Below, in pieces: positions 12,611 through 23,617 of a DNA stretch of 64,000 bases. The notes beneath the pieces were generated by a model that was not told the origin of the DNA, searched no databases, and worked only from the letters and a program-made list of their open reading frames with translations. Made by a program: the position numbers and the translations under genes. Location of the stretch: the NCBI GenBank assembly GCA_021234155.1, contig JAJEKV010000102.1, forward strand, positions 1,236,456 through 1,300,455, written 5' to 3'. The stretch comes from Isoetes taiwanensis (taxonomy: Eukaryota; Streptophyta; Lycopodiopsida; Isoetales; Isoetaceae). Each line of letters starts with the position of its first letter. Within the stretch, counting starts at the first letter, position 1.

Positions 12611-13009
12611 AGCAGCAGCAAATAGTGATTGGGCGCCTTCACCTTCTCGCACTTGTTCCCCACATGTTGAAGGTCGTGGAGCGGGTGGGCGATCGAGAGA
12701 CACAACCTGAACCCTCCTCTCGTATGGTGCATCCCGGTATGTAGGAGACTTGCAATGTTGAAGAGTTGCAGCGAAAGAGGAAGGGTGGCAACAGGTTGTT
12801 TCTAGGAGGCGAGCACAGGTGAGAGCTCCTCAAGAGGGTCATTTAGCTCATCTGCAGCCCACTGTGCTGGCCCCCCCTCAAGTGGATCGAATGGTGATTG
12901 ATCAGGTAGTCCAGAACTTTTCTTCCCGGGCTGATCGTGGTGGGAGGCATGTGAGGCTTTGCAAGGGGATCCCGACCCCTTGGTGCACAAGGACCCACAT
13001 GGATAAGAA

Positions 13010-16000
13010 AATTCTATCCTGAATGTGAGAGGCATCAAATCCTCTCCCAATAAGCGAGCCGCGTCTACGCCATGGCTGAAGAATCTTAATCCGGATATCT
13101 TGTGTTTGCGAGCATAAATGTGCGGGGATGACATTAACAACCTAATGAATATCTTGGGTAATCAGTATGTAGCGGCAGCTGCTACAACAGGCAGGGCCAG
13201 GGGAGGTACTTTGATTTGTTGGAACCTTTTCAGCCACAGATAGCCATGGCCAGTGGGCAGTGATTAAATGGAAGGACGGCCAGTCCGAAAAGGGGCTTAG
13301 TAAATGTGTATGCTCCAATTGGGGCCACTCGAGAGAGGTTGTTTATGGGCACAAGCTGCGAAATAAGCTCCATCCTTTGGTATGGATTCTACATAGTTTG
13401 TCCCGGGTGACTTTAACATGGTGGAGCTCCCCAGAGAGGGCGGGGCATGGTATTGGTTCGAGATATTATCTGAGGGTTTTGAGCGTGACCAATGGCTTAG
13501 GCTTGTGCAGGAGTGGGGTTTGACTGAGCTTCCCGGGGATCGGAGTTTTACTTGGTGCAATAATTAGCTGGGGCATGGTAGGGCATACTCTAGGTCGGAT
13601 AGAGTTTATGGCACTCCAGCCAGTCTTGGATTATGCTCCAGCCTTCACTAGGGTGAATGTTACGCCACCTCGTCTCTCGATCACACTCCTCGGATCATTC
13701 AAATGGCTTCATGACCACCCACCGCGGCCTCTCAGGCGGTTTTTAAGCTTAACACAACCTTTCTTCAGGATCCAGAGTTCCGCAAATGGTGTAAGCTCAT
13801 TTGGCGTGCCATATTCAATCGGGGCCGATGGAATGAGTGCAATGGTTACAGCATTGGCTAGGGTAAAACAGTTCTTGAAAAGAATGGGGAGGCAAAAGGC
13901 TTTGGCTCAACGTCAAAGCTTGGATGCCTTATATCTTGAACCCCGGAGTCTCTATGGCGGACATAGTTACACCCCTGTGGAGTGTTGTTGCAAAGAACCG
14001 ATGCTATCAAGGCCTTCAGTAGCGGCGACTATGAAACATTTTCAAGGAGAGCCTTCCCTCACACAGAGTGTTTTTCAAGAGCTGGTGTTGGCCAAGGTTT
14101 CGCCAAAGAATCTCACCTTCAAAGACAGAGCTTAGAGGAGCCGTTGATGGCGGGGAGTTGGGGACGATGCCACCGTTGGCTCGGAATAAGTGTCCCGGGT
14201 TGGATGGAATACCAAAGGAGTTTTTCAGAAGCACTTGGGAATGGGTGGGGACTCGGTGGTGCAGGTGTATGTGGATCTTTTGGGGAATAACTTCGATGCA
14301 TCCTCTGCTGAATCTGGGTTGTATTTCACTTATACCCAAGTGTAAGCATCCTAAAACCATCAATGACCGGAGGCCTATTACTCACTTTCTGCAGAGTGTA
14401 TAAAATCATTGCTAAGGCTTTGGCTGAGAGGCTTAAGCGATTACTAGTTCACGCCATTAGTGCAGAGGCGATGCGGTTTTATACCTCGAAATATTCTTCA
14501 TAATGTGGTCAGCTTTGCTTTTGAGGGAGTGCATTGGGCTCGTGGGATGAGGCGACCTCTTGTTTTTCTTAAAGTCGGATTTTGCCAAGGCTTATGACCG
14601 GTGTCGGTTAGCGTTCTTGGCGATATGATGCGAGCCTTTGGAGTGCGGGCCTAGTTTCGTGGAACGGTTATGAAGCTGCACGCGTGTCCGCTAGAGGCTT
14701 ACGCGGCGATGAAGTGTCGGGGTGAGACCTCTTCAATCTTCTCGGTGGGCGAGGCATTAGGCGAGGATGTCCGCTTTGGCCCCCTTCTTGTTCACTATAG
14801 TGGCAGAAGCTCTCTCGCAGCTTTTTCAAGTGGCAATTGCTGACAATGTGGTGCAAGGTCTCCGCATGAATGATGGGTCGCATCAGGTTTGCAGTCAATT
14901 TGCGGATGATACATTCCTCTTTCTTCATGCAGACGAGTCCAATCTCCAGGCAGCTAAGAATATTTTGGATGCCTTTTCTTTAGCTTCGGGATGCTTGCTT
15001 AACTGGTCGAAGTGCTCGGCCATGTGGGTACTGGAGGAACCTCCTCCTGCGTGGTTGAGTCAGTTTCCCTGGGCTCTAACACCGCCAAACACAGCTGCCA
15101 AACTGTTAGGCATACCATTTGGCTTGGACATTAATGCTAGGGCAATTTGGGCGGAGACATTACAGAATCTTAAGCAGCATTTGAATTGGTGGAGGGGAAG
15201 TAAACTCACCATGGCTGGTAGGATTCTGGTAGCCAAGTCAGTGCTCTGTAGCACTCATGTTTACGCAGCCTCCTGCATACTTGCTTTAAAAGTGTGGTTA
15301 AGGAGTTGGATGACACCATTCGCAATTTTGTTTGGGGAGGGAATGAGGAGGGGGCTACAGTGAAGGTCGCATGGTGGAAGTGTGTGCATCCCGGACAAGC
15401 AGAGGGTTTGGGTATGCTTGATGTGTCGTTGCACGAAAGGTTCCGTGTCGAAATTCATCTGGCAGTTGTTGCAGGAGCAACAGTCCCCAGGTTTGGCTCT
15501 GTTGGCACAGTCACTTCGTCACTCTATTGTGTTTAGGAAGCCAGCTATTCAGGCTCAGTTGCCGTGGGCTCTGTTTGAGGATTTGCGGCCATTCCCTCAT
15601 GCTTCGCCTTTTCTTAAGGGTCTCACTGAAGGCACGGAAGGTGGTTAAGGTTCTCTTTTCATTGGACCCTAGCAGATGTATGGTAGCCTCATCGCCCTTT
15701 CTCTGGGTACCCTTGGACTCTGCATCTCCCTTGGCCTCTTCCTTATACCCAGGTACTCAGCGCCGATGGATTGCTGCAGGGGTAACATCCATCCATGACT
15801 GGTATTGGGAGGGTCATCTGGCACCATGGGAGTTTTTAGGGAGATTTTTGGCTGCGGCGGTGGGACATCTGGGACTTTGGCCAAAATTGCCAATGCTATT
15901 CCATTGCAGTTGTCTTCTCAAGTCAATCGCGTTTGGAAGTCGCATAGTGGACTTGATGCATCTCAGTTTGTAGCATCGGCTTATGGGCTCCTAAGCGCCC

Positions 16001-16600
16001 AGGGACATGTTGCCGCCCGGATAAGTGGTCACTTAAGCTTCGAGGGGAAGTGGCCCGCCATGTGGAAGTGGGCGTGGAATACATTGCCTCCTCAAAAATC
16101 CGTACCCTTTTGTGGCGGATCTTGCACCGTAGCCTCGGGGTGAATGTCCGAGTCCACAGTTCAAGCCTCGGAGTAGCGGAAACATGCCCTTTATGTGGGA
16201 GGCGACGTGAGACCATTGAGCCTTTGCTTTGTCCTATGCACGAGGTAGGGGCAGCTTGGTCCTGGGTGAGAGCCCTCTTTGGGACTTCATTATGCGGTCG
16301 AGAAGATTCTCTTGGGAGTCCTTCCTAGCAGTGGGCGTGGCCAAGCGCCAGGCGTTTCATTTATCTGAGCTTGGCTTTTGTGGCTGATTTGGAAAAGGCG
16401 GAGTGAAGGTCTTTGAGAATGCGATTAGCAGCCCTTTTTAGGTTGGTTCCGATCTTGAGGCATAAGTTGTGGCAGCGTACCAAGTCTCAAGCTTGTGCAG
16501 CATACGCTTAAGCGGGAAATTTGGTCAACATTCCTACAGATTGTGGATCATGATGGGCGCTTCATTTCTTAGCACCACACTTATCATTGTACTTGATCAC
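13010..16600 (+). pseudogene. LINE-A ORF2: endonuclease and reverse transcriptase, with many frame breaks
   Basis: Order: APE-type endonuclease starting near LNVRGIKSS (13016) with NPDILCL, a GDFNMVE motif (about 13405-13430) and SDRVYGTPA; reverse transcriptase with KCPGLDGIPKEFF (14190-14230), GCISLIP, and an intact catalytic FADD at about 14900; thumb and connection to 15363; zf-RVT finger with CPLCGRRR at about 16185. It made first-strand cDNA at a nicked target. At least eight frameshifts or stops separate the pieces, for example after 14403 and around 14600-14760. Confidence 0.88.
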
Positions 16601-16657
16601 ATTCTAGTGGTTTAATATGTTCTTATATTCTTCAAAAAAAAAAACAAAATGGGGTGT

Positions 16658-17427
16658 TAGAAAGGAAAAACAGGACAATTATGGATGCTGTCAGGTCTAT
16701 GCTAAAGGAAAGTGGCTTGCCAAATAGTCTTTGGGTAGAAGCTTTGCAAGCTGCCATAGAAATTCAGAACATTCTTCCTTCATCTACTCTTCATGGAAAT
16801 ATACCAAATATTGTATGGAATTCTAAGGAAAAAATAGATTATATGAAGTAAAAAGTTTATGGCTGTTTGGTATATACTCATGTTCCTTCAGAATTAAGGA
16901 AAAAGTTGGACAATAGAGCTGAGATTGGTTTTTTGGTAGGCTATGACAATGAAGCTAAGGGATATAGGGTATATAATCCAGAAAGAAAAACCATTATAGT
17001 CAGCCGAGATGTTTTGTTCAATGAGAGTGTGCTATATAAACACACGTACAAAAAAGGAGTGAAAATAGTATCCAAAATTACTGAACCAATGGCCAAATTT
17101 AATACAGATGAAGCAGAGGAGATTGAGCAGGCTATTCAGGGAGAGGAGGATGAGCAGAACATTCAAGGAAATGCAGTGGAAGAAGAAAATCAAGCTCCTG
17201 AGGTGGAACAAAAACCAGAACAAGAAATGCATGATCCAGTCAAGATGAAAAAGAAAAGGAAAATAGAAAAATTAATTGAAGAAGCAAAATTAGAAGATAA
17301 ACCTTATGGCAGAACTGAACATGGCAAAAGTAGGCGTATTGAGACAGTAGAACATGAGCAAATAATGACCATCCTAGAGGATGAAACCATACCTGACAGA
17401 ATTTTGCAGAGGTTCAGGAAAGTGTAG
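16658..17427 (+). pseudogene. pol: Copia-A integrase C-terminal part and linker
   Basis: Continues the integrase directly after LINE-A with LERKNRTIMDAVRSML and the GKI-like region KVYGCLVYTHVP, LVGYDNEAKGYRVYNP. A TAA at 16849-16851 interrupts it. The following 130 residues are very Glu/Lys-rich, as in the variable linker between integrase and reverse transcriptase in copia elements. A one-base frameshift near 17400 separates it from the reverse transcriptase. Confidence 0.9.
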
Positions 17428-17441
17428 ACAAAGAGAAGTGG

Positions 17442-18824
17442 GTGGCAGCTATGAATGATGAGCTTACGTCATTTGAAGAAACCAAAACATATGAGTTGGT
17501 AAAGTCTGATGGCAAACAGAATATCATAGGAAGTAAATGGTTATATAAAATTAAGCTTAATCCAGATGGAAGTAAGAAATTCAAAGCAAGACTAGTTGCT
17601 CAAGGTTACACTCAGAAAAAAGGCAGAGATTATGATGAAACCTACTCACCTATAGTAAAACTTACAAGCATCAGAATTTTATTAGCAATGGCAAATGCTC
17701 TGAATTTAGAACTGCACCATATAGATGTCAAAACATCCTTCTTAAATGCAACACTTGAGGAGGAGGCATTTATGAGGCAAGCTCTCGGCTATGAGCAAGG
17801 GAAAAACATGATATGGAAACTAAATAGGGTTGTGTATAGGTTAAAGCAATCACCAAGGGAATGGTACTTATGTATGAATCAATTTTTGCAAGAACAGGGA
17901 TTTGAGAAGTTGCAAAATGATGGCAATTTGTATAGATTCAAGCAAGGACAAGAATATTGCATAATTGCATTGTATGTGGATGATTGCATCATGGTAGCTA
18001 GCTCAATCAAAATTCTGAATTTATGCAAGAGTATTCTAAAATCACGGTTTCAAATGACAGACTTAGGTGAACTAAAAAAATTTCTAGGTATAGAGGTAGT
18101 CAGAAATAGAGAGCAAAAATGGCTGAGGTTACATCAAGATAAGCATGTAACTGAAAAAGATATTGCTCAAATGGAAAACATTCCTTACAGGGCATTAATT
18201 GGATGCTTGCTATACTTAGCTAATAGTACTCGACCCGACATAGCATATGCAGTCAACATCCTCAGTAGGAGAAATCATAATGCAACCAGAGAACATTGGG
18301 AGGCTGCCAAACGAGTCTTGAAATATCTCAAAGGAACTCAAGGACATGGTCTTTGCTTCAATTCAGAAAATATAATCCTGAAATGTTATAGTGATGCAGA
18401 TTGGGGAGGAGATCTGCATACGAGAAGATCCACTTCAGGATATGCAATCTTTCTAGGTGGAGGGGTTATTTCCTGGAGATGTAAAAAACAAGCTGCTGTG
18501 GCCATGAGTTCAGCAGAAGCTGAATATGCAACAGCTGCATTAGTTGCCAAAGAGGTAGTGTGGCTGAGGAGATTATTAAATGAGTTGAACTGTGAACAAA
18601 TGGAGCCTACTGACATATGGACATACAACCAAAGTTGCATAGCAATAGTTAAGAACCCTGTACATCATGACAGAACCAAACACATTGAATTGAGCATGCA
18701 TTTCATACGAGATCTAGCTGAAAAAAAGTTAATACACATGGAGTATATTGACACAAACAAACAGGTTGTAGACATTTTCACTAATTATCAGAAAATAAAT
18801 ATGCATGTTTTAAGGCTGAGTTGA
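17442..18824 (+). CDS. pol: Copia-A reverse transcriptase and RNase H, open frame
   Basis: A frame of about 460 codons with typical copia motifs: KWLYKIKLNPDGS, KARLVAQGYTQKKG, HHIDVKTSFLNA, YVDDCIMVAS (catalytic Asp pair intact), then RNase H with YSDADWGGD, SSAEAEY and DRTKHIE. About 45 residues are missing after WLRLHQDKH compared with Copia-B, an internal in-frame deletion between the reverse transcriptase and RNase H. The RNase H motif usually reading DNQS is YNQS here, so a catalytic Asp seems lost. There is no own ATG; in the intact element it was part of one polyprotein. Confidence 0.92.
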   Translation: MAAMNDELTSFEETKTYELVKSDGKQNIIGSKWLYKIKLNPDGSKKFKARLVAQGYTQKKGRDYDETYSPIVKLTSIRILLAMANALNLELHHIDVKTSFLNATLEEEAFMRQALGYEQGKNMIWKLNRVVYRLKQSPREWYLCMNQFLQEQGFEKLQNDGNLYRFKQGQEYCIIALYVDDCIMVASSIKILNLCKSILKSRFQMTDLGELKKFLGIEVVRNREQKWLRLHQDKHVTEKDIAQMENIPYRALIGCLLYLANSTRPDIAYAVNILSRRNHNATREHWEAAKRVLKYLKGTQGHGLCFNSENIILKCYSDADWGGDLHTRRSTSGYAIFLGGGVISWRCKKQAAVAMSSAEAEYATAALVAKEVVWLRRLLNELNCEQMEPTDIWTYNQSCIAIVKNPVHHDRTKHIELSMHFIRDLAEKKLIHMEYIDTNKQVVDIFTNYQKINMHVLRLS

Positions 18825-18852
18825 ATGTGACAGATGTACAGACTTATAAGCT

Positions 18853-18862
18853 GAAGGAGGAG
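18853..18862 (+). promoter_or_regulatory. Polypurine tract of Copia-A
   Basis: GAAGGAGGAG lies immediately before the TGATGAG start of the 3' LTR, the position of the plus-strand primer. Confidence 0.85.
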
Positions 18863-19240
18863 TGATGAGAATTCAGCTTTATAAGTCACATGAACATCCA
18901 TGAGAAGCAGTGGCAGTGGATGTCTTGAAGGAGCAAATCAGCAGACTTAATAATTGCAAATGATGAAGGATTATCAGCATATAAGTCATGTCATGTGGGA
19001 ACTCTTGCTAGCCAGCTAACAAGTAAAATGAGTTAAGATTTATGGTTGAAGATCAGCTTATAAATTGTTGACCAAGTGGTTGGGAACTTAACCCAGCTAG
19101 TAAGACTGCAAAAACAACCTATGAGAAGCAGTGGCAGTAGGATTGTGTAGGTTCTCAATAATCTAACTAGGTGCAAGATGTTGAGAACTTGAAGTGTTTA
19201 TTTGTTAACCATTAAACCTTTGGGAAGTCATTGAACAATT
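18863..19240 (+). repeat. 3' LTR of Copia-A, first part
   Basis: Matches 9995-10387 with few substitutions. It is cut at 19240 by LINE-B; the second part is 39488-40020. Together they form an LTR of 911 bp. Confidence 0.95.
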
Positions 19241-19301
19241 TTTTTTTTTTTGAAGAACGTGATTTACTTCATATTATACACTCAAAATATTACAAAGTAC
19301 T

Positions 19302-19503
19302 TCAAGAAGTAAGAAATGTCCCTGAAGCATCAATCACTTTTAGATGATCACTCCATATTGGAATTTTAATACGATCAGACCAATTGGAGATCTGAAAGCA
19401 ATTATACAACTTCTTACGAATTTCTTGAAGCACCACCTGAGAAGAAATACGCTTATCATAAAAGACCTTTCTTCGCCTTCGCTTCCATACACTCCATATT
19501 AGC
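19302..19503 (-). pseudogene. LINE-B ORF2, C-terminal end
   Basis: Contains WSVWKRRRRKVFYDKR followed by the C-terminus ending at 19302; this WxVWKxRN-like block follows the zf-RVT finger in plant L1 proteins. It continues in frame from the part at 33071 once the Gypsy element with one TSD copy is removed. Confidence 0.85.
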
Positions 19504-19639
19504 CAAGATGTGACGTTCCAGCACAGTATACGCTCCCAGGACGTATATTGTACTGCCACGTCACGCGTACACGCCACCCCGATTGACGTGTACGCCAACG
19601 TATAGCCAAGTGGGTAGCCCTAGGGGGCAACTTGCTAAG

Positions 19640-19856
19640 AATGTGCATTAGTATTAATGTGCACATTTTCCAATGTACACATTAATGTGGGCACACATTT
19701 CCATGTGGCCACTTGATGCCAAGTGGGCCATACCCATAGGTGCAAGTAATGTGCACATTTTCCAATGTACACATTCATTAATGTGCACACATTTCCATGT
19801 GAGCACATTTGGGTGCACACATTTCCATGTGGGCACATTTGGCCACCTAGCCCTTA
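19640..19856 (+). repeat. U3 repeat array in the Gypsy 5' LTR
   Basis: AATGTGCACATTTTCCAATG-type units (containing the palindrome TGTGCACA) and ACATTTCCATGTG units recur several times. The 3' LTR has the same array at about 31398-31613. By position upstream of the TATA box it may be an enhancer; this is inference. Cys/His-rich open frames on the minus strand here are shadows of the repeats. Confidence 0.7.
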
Positions 19857-19928
19857 AAGGCAAGTGGGCCCATTACCAATATCCCACATGCCAAAAGGGG
19901 ATAATTGGAAACCCTAGCCACCCCCTGT

Positions 19929-19936
19929 CTATATAG
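19929..19936 (+). promoter_or_regulatory. TATA box of the Gypsy LTR promoter
   Basis: CTATATAG, followed by the likely U3/R border in AGGAAACCCTAAC. The same sequence occurs in the 3' LTR at about 31689. Confidence 0.65.
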
Positions 19937-21306
19937 GGTAGGAAACCCTAACTAACCTAATTTTCGATTTTAGGGTTTTCGAACTCGCTTTGGCTGCCTC
20001 AACAGCCAAAAACCGCATCCCGCATCTGCTTGGGAGAATTGCAACCTTAGTTTCTCTAGATTCGAAAGCCAAACAGGATGGTCGAGCTCAGTCGAGGAGT
20101 CTCTCAAGGATCGTGTATTTGACCAATTAGATAGTCTAAACCCTATTTTAGGCATTGAATCGAAGAGGTTTAGCCTATTAAGTTGCCCATAGCAGCCCTC
20201 TAGAACTCTAGATAGCGATTCTAACTAAAGAACCTAACTCTATGATATAGATTAGATCTTGTTCTTTAGTTCTTCTGTGATGTACATGGATGATGTATCT
20301 CTGTGAACTCCTTGTATTGGGAAGGGGGGTAGAGACCTAAAGCTTTGTAGTTGATGCTCCTAGAGTAGCCTCTCTAGCACACTTGTAGTTGGCGGCCTCG
20401 TGCAATAGCCCGCTTTGTGTTGTGTTCTTAGGGGTCAGACCAGGTTGATAAGGGTGGTCGTGTCCATAGCGGTTGCTCTCTCGGGATGTAAAGTCTGCCC
20501 GAGAGCACTTGCAGACTAAGCGCAATACTCGTGGACCGTGCACCCCGAGTGTATGAGTTCGACACCCGTTGGGGATAAGAAGCCGTGCACCGGCGGTGCC
20601 ACCGGGGGTTTTCAGTAGGAGGTCCCGTGTCGCGTGGTTGTCTTGGTACAGGGGTCGACCTGGTCGTGGTGGTAGTTCCCTTCAAGTGGGTTAAAGTCGA
20701 AAGTCGGACGGTTGGTGTCCTCTAGTCCGCCTGCTATGGCATTGATCATCTGGTGGGAGAGAACCTCCCTACCTGCCTCATCGGTGCTGGGAGATGTAAC
20801 CCGGCTATAGCCCCTTTGGCTATGATCCCGCAAAGCACGGTCCAACCCCGGTTCTTCAACCTATCTCGCAAAGTGTACGCCGGGAGGGGCGGATGGAGTG
20901 GACAACCCTAAGCCATGTTCATGTGCCGGTAAAATCCATTGCCATGAATTCTGCCTGCGCAATGAACTCGAGACCTGCCGTCGATCATCCCTTTGAGTCC
21001 GAGCCTTGGGTAGGATTCCCTACGTGATGTCTTTGATCTTTGTCTATGCAGATATGTGGAGGGCCATCCTTCGTGATGGTCATATGATATTGATGTATGT
21101 GCTACTGACATGTATGTTTACGCTTCCGCAGCTAGGTAGGCCCTGAGGGAGACGGGGTGCAATGACCCTTCCACTCTTCCCACTGGAACCCGTCACGGTT
21201 GCAAAGGTCATGTGGAGGGCCCTGTATTAGCATGGAGCTGGTATGGGGGATGAACTCCTGTTTGTATACGGTGAGGGCACCGTATACGAGTAGGGGACGT
21301 CACAAA

Positions 21307-21320
21307 GTGTATCGAGCCGT
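21307..21320 (+). promoter_or_regulatory. Probable degenerate primer-binding site (initiator Met tRNA)
   Basis: Three bases after the LTR, the sequence GTGTATCGAGCC resembles the standard TGGTATCAGAGCC with small changes. Position supports the call; sequence match is imperfect. Confidence 0.45.
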
Positions 21321-21392
21321 GTTCTTGGAGACCAAGAGCAAAGCAATCGCCATGTTCCCAGAGCACTAACTTGATAGGATCCTCAAACCTCG

Positions 21393-21419
21393 AAAAATGA
21401 GAAATTTTTTCTCATTTTT
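21393..21419 (+). other. Hairpin in the Gypsy leader next to the primer-binding site
   Basis: Ten-base arms AAAAATGAGA and TCTCATTTTT surround a seven-base A/T loop. It would form in the genomic RNA close to the tRNA primer site, where packaging or dimerisation elements often lie. Confidence 0.55.
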
Positions 21420-21506
21420 GTAGTTTATGCTAAGCTAGTAACAGCTTAAAGAGAATAGAAACGTAAAAAGACTAAAAATTGATGAGCCAACATCCAAAAG
21501 TAGGGT

Positions 21507-21575
21507 GGTCTCACACGCCGCCGGCCCGGACGATTTCTACATTTTAGAAATCGGGGCTGGAACGCGGCGACATTC
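21507..21575 (+). repeat. Stem-loop repeat, copy 1
   Basis: Begins GGTCTCACACG and contains the perfect inner hairpin GATTTCTA / TAGAAATC (21532-21552). The closing GTGAGAC arm is degraded in this copy. Confidence 0.75.
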
Positions 21576-21695
21576 AACATTTTGACACCAAAAAAAGTTG
21601 TAAATTACAAGAAAATATCTTGATAATTCTAAATTTAAGCTAAGAATTAGTAGATTTAGCATGTTACATGTTAATTTAATAGTGGGCCCCACCAT

Positions 21696-21760
21696 GTCTC
21701 ACACGCCGTCGCCAAAGACGTGTTTCTAGATTCTAGGAATCGGGCTGGGCAACGTGAGAC
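21696..21760 (+). repeat. Stem-loop repeat, copy 2
   Basis: Outer arms GTCTCACACG and CGTGAGAC pair; the inner hairpin has diverged (TTTCTAGATTCTAGGAA). It lies 189 bases after copy 1 and about 135 bases before a TATA box. Confidence 0.75.
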
Positions 21761-21834
21761 CTTGCTTAATTAAGTGTTTTAGATGCCTTAGACAACCCAA
21801 AAAGGTAGTTTAAAAAGTTGACCTAAAATTGGCC

Positions 21835-21843
21835 CTATAAATA
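21835..21843 (+). promoter_or_regulatory. Internal TATA box 1 in the Gypsy leader
   Basis: CTATAAATA follows the first pair of stem-loop repeats and precedes an ATG at about 21941 by roughly 100 bases, the spacing of a plant promoter. Confidence 0.45.
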
Positions 21844-21940
21844 GAACTGACCCCTCCCATTTTTCCCGCTCTTCCCGAGAACTTCGCCAGATTGTCAAGG
21901 CGATCTTCCGCCAGAGTAGCTCAATCGACGAACCGAAAAA

Positions 21941-23262
21941 ATGATGGCCCGTGACGCGGTACCAAGGAAGCCTAGCGGCGGATCCTCCAGCCAGCCGCTC
22001 CCGCCTTGTTCATAGGATCCCGGGAACGCTTTCTCCGCGTCGACGGATCTTCGCCGAAGCGAGGAATCGTGGTCGGACAGAGCGACCATACGAGATCTTG
22101 GAGGACGATCGGCCGAGGCGTCATGAGCGAGATCCTCAATGAAATTGAATGGCAGGAGGCGAAAAGTGAGCAGCAGGGGAGCAACACCAAGGGGACGCCA
22201 ACCCACGGGAGGAGCAGAGAGGGAACAGCGAACCCACCCATAGGCCAAGAACAACCCCGATGAGATCCACCTCAGAGAAGAGCAGTGTAGGAGAGGAGCA
22301 AAGACGCCCGAACTCACCCCGGAGGAAGAGGTCGATTTTAGCACGCCGGGTCCACAAGCAATGGTCAAAGAGCCACGGAGCGAGATCAAAGGATCAGGAA
22401 GACGCCGGGGACCCAAGAAGAGGAGGGCCAAGGCCGCCATCAAGGCGGGCAAGAGGAAGCCGGGTGAAGGTTGGGAAGAGAGCCGGGTCCGGTCATCAAC
22501 GAGCCGCCGGGAGGGGAGACCCCGCCCACTACCCACGCATTCGACCAAGACTACGCGCGGGCGCAGACGGGCGAGCTCCTCAAAGCCCCCGGTTGTAGAG
22601 GAAGAGGTGCACGAGCGAGGCGCCCAAGAGCAGGAGGAGGGCCGGGCAGGTGGCAAGCCCCCCACCATTTCCGACGTGGGATAGGGTCAAGGCCCCACCC
22701 ACGCAATGGGAAGCCTACGTGATAGACCCCTTTAAAGGTCTATGAGAAGAGAATGAGGGAGCACAACGCATATATGGCGGAAGTGGGAGGCCTACAACAC
22801 CTATTACCAGAGCACCGGGTGAGAACGATCGGGCGTACCCTACTAAGAGCCGGACACTAAAGCCCCTCCACCAAAACCCAAGGCCCCACGAGCACCCGGA
22901 AGAAGAGGAGCAAGAAGAAACAGGAGGAAGATTGGGCACTCAAGGAGATCCGCCACTTCCAGAAAAGTTACTGCCCTCGATTCCCCGCGGCGCCGCTCCA
23001 AGATTCAGGGTCCGGCCGCTGGTCATTCAAGAATACAACACGGACATCGCTGTATGTGATTTGAGATGTTGCTTTGTGTTTGCAAGAGGCGGCCGGCTTC
23101 CCACTTGGTGAAACATTTTGAAGATTCAACGCCTGCATTACGCCAAGAGGGTCACCCTCATGAGGCAAGATATGTATCTTGCCGCACACATCAAGGGAGA
23201 ACGGCCTTGAACCTTGTAAATGACCAAAATTTTGTTAATATAAAGAAAATTTTGCGTAAATA
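21941..23262 (+). pseudogene. Unrecognised open region 1 of the Gypsy leader
   Basis: After the internal TATA box an ATG opens a GC-rich region whose plus-strand frames (for example 22260-22598 and 22361-22684) encode Arg/Lys/Glu/Pro-rich segments; frames change every few hundred bases. It ends in AT-rich DNA with an AATAAA-like motif near 23259. I recognise no domain. It could be a captured host gene, a duplicated gag N-terminus or an accessory ORF. A 257-codon minus-strand frame over 22668-21895 is more likely a shadow of the GC-rich plus strand. Confidence 0.3.
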
Positions 23263-23351
23263 AAGTGTCCAAACCAGTTTAGATAGGTCAAGATATCGAT
23301 CCCTAGCCTTCGTTTTAATTAAATTGGAGTTTGGAGCAAAATTGAGACGAT

Positions 23352-23418
23352 GTCTCACACGCCGCGCCGGGGACGCATTTCTACATTTTAGAAATCGGGC
23401 CGGGCTTAACGGTGAGAC
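23352..23418 (+). repeat. Stem-loop repeat, copy 3
   Basis: Starts GTCTCACACG, holds the inner hairpin ATTTCTA / TAGAAAT (23377-23396), and closes with GGTGAGAC. Confidence 0.75.
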
Positions 23419-23550
23419 CATGCCCAAAAATGCCCAAAACAGCTCCAAATCGACCAAGTAAGGGGTCAATTCTGCTTCTTTCGATGAGATTAGTAGAATT
23501 ACAGCCTTAGATCACCTAAATTGAGTAATCCTAGCCCAATTAGGACCCAT

Positions 23551-23617
23551 GTCTCTGCACGCCGCGGACGACAGATTTCTACATTTTAGAAATCGGGCTG
23601 GGCGCAACGTATGAGAC
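23551..23617 (+). repeat. Stem-loop repeat, copy 4
   Basis: Starts GTCTCTGCACG, holds the inner hairpin GATTTCTA / TAGAAATC (23574-23594), and closes with ATGAGAC. It lies 199 bases after copy 3, nearly the spacing of copies 1 and 2. Confidence 0.75.

Larger units (their letters stand above)
11177..16643 (+). mobile_element. LINE-A: L1-type LINE, nearly full length, broken
   Basis: Flanked by a 14-bp TSD ACAAAATGGGGTGT (11163-11176 and 16644-16657) and ending in a poly-A run (16634-16643). At 5.5 kb it has the size of a complete plant L1: 5' leader, ORF1 remnant, then ORF2 with endonuclease, reverse transcriptase and zf-RVT finger. Its leader shares the motif GGAAAGCTCTTTC with the leader repeats of LINE-B, and its ORF1 and ORF2 resemble those of LINE-B, so they belong to one family. 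It sits in the integrase region of Copia-A. Confidence 0.95.
19509..21304 (+). repeat. 5' LTR of the Gypsy element (1,796 bp)
   Basis: Pairs with 31267-33065. The first 350 bases hold an array of AATGTGCACA- and ACATTTCCATGTG-type repeats, followed by a TATA box. The two LTRs differ by many single-base and short indels, concentrated in GC-rich parts. Confidence 0.95.

Noticed and set aside
19635-19863. Cys/His-rich repetitive open frames, minus strand
   Set aside because: They are translations of the non-coding LTR repeat array and recur in the 3' LTR at 31391-31620.
21895-22668. 257-codon open frame on the minus strand in the Gypsy leader
   Set aside because: It lies in GC-rich DNA with few stops in any frame, has biased low-complexity composition and runs against the element's transcription; the plus strand has the promoter-like signals.
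21507-23617. Regularly spaced hairpin repeats considered as a CRISPR array
   Set aside because: Only four copies with unequal, long intervals, inside a eukaryotic retrotransposon, without cas genes.
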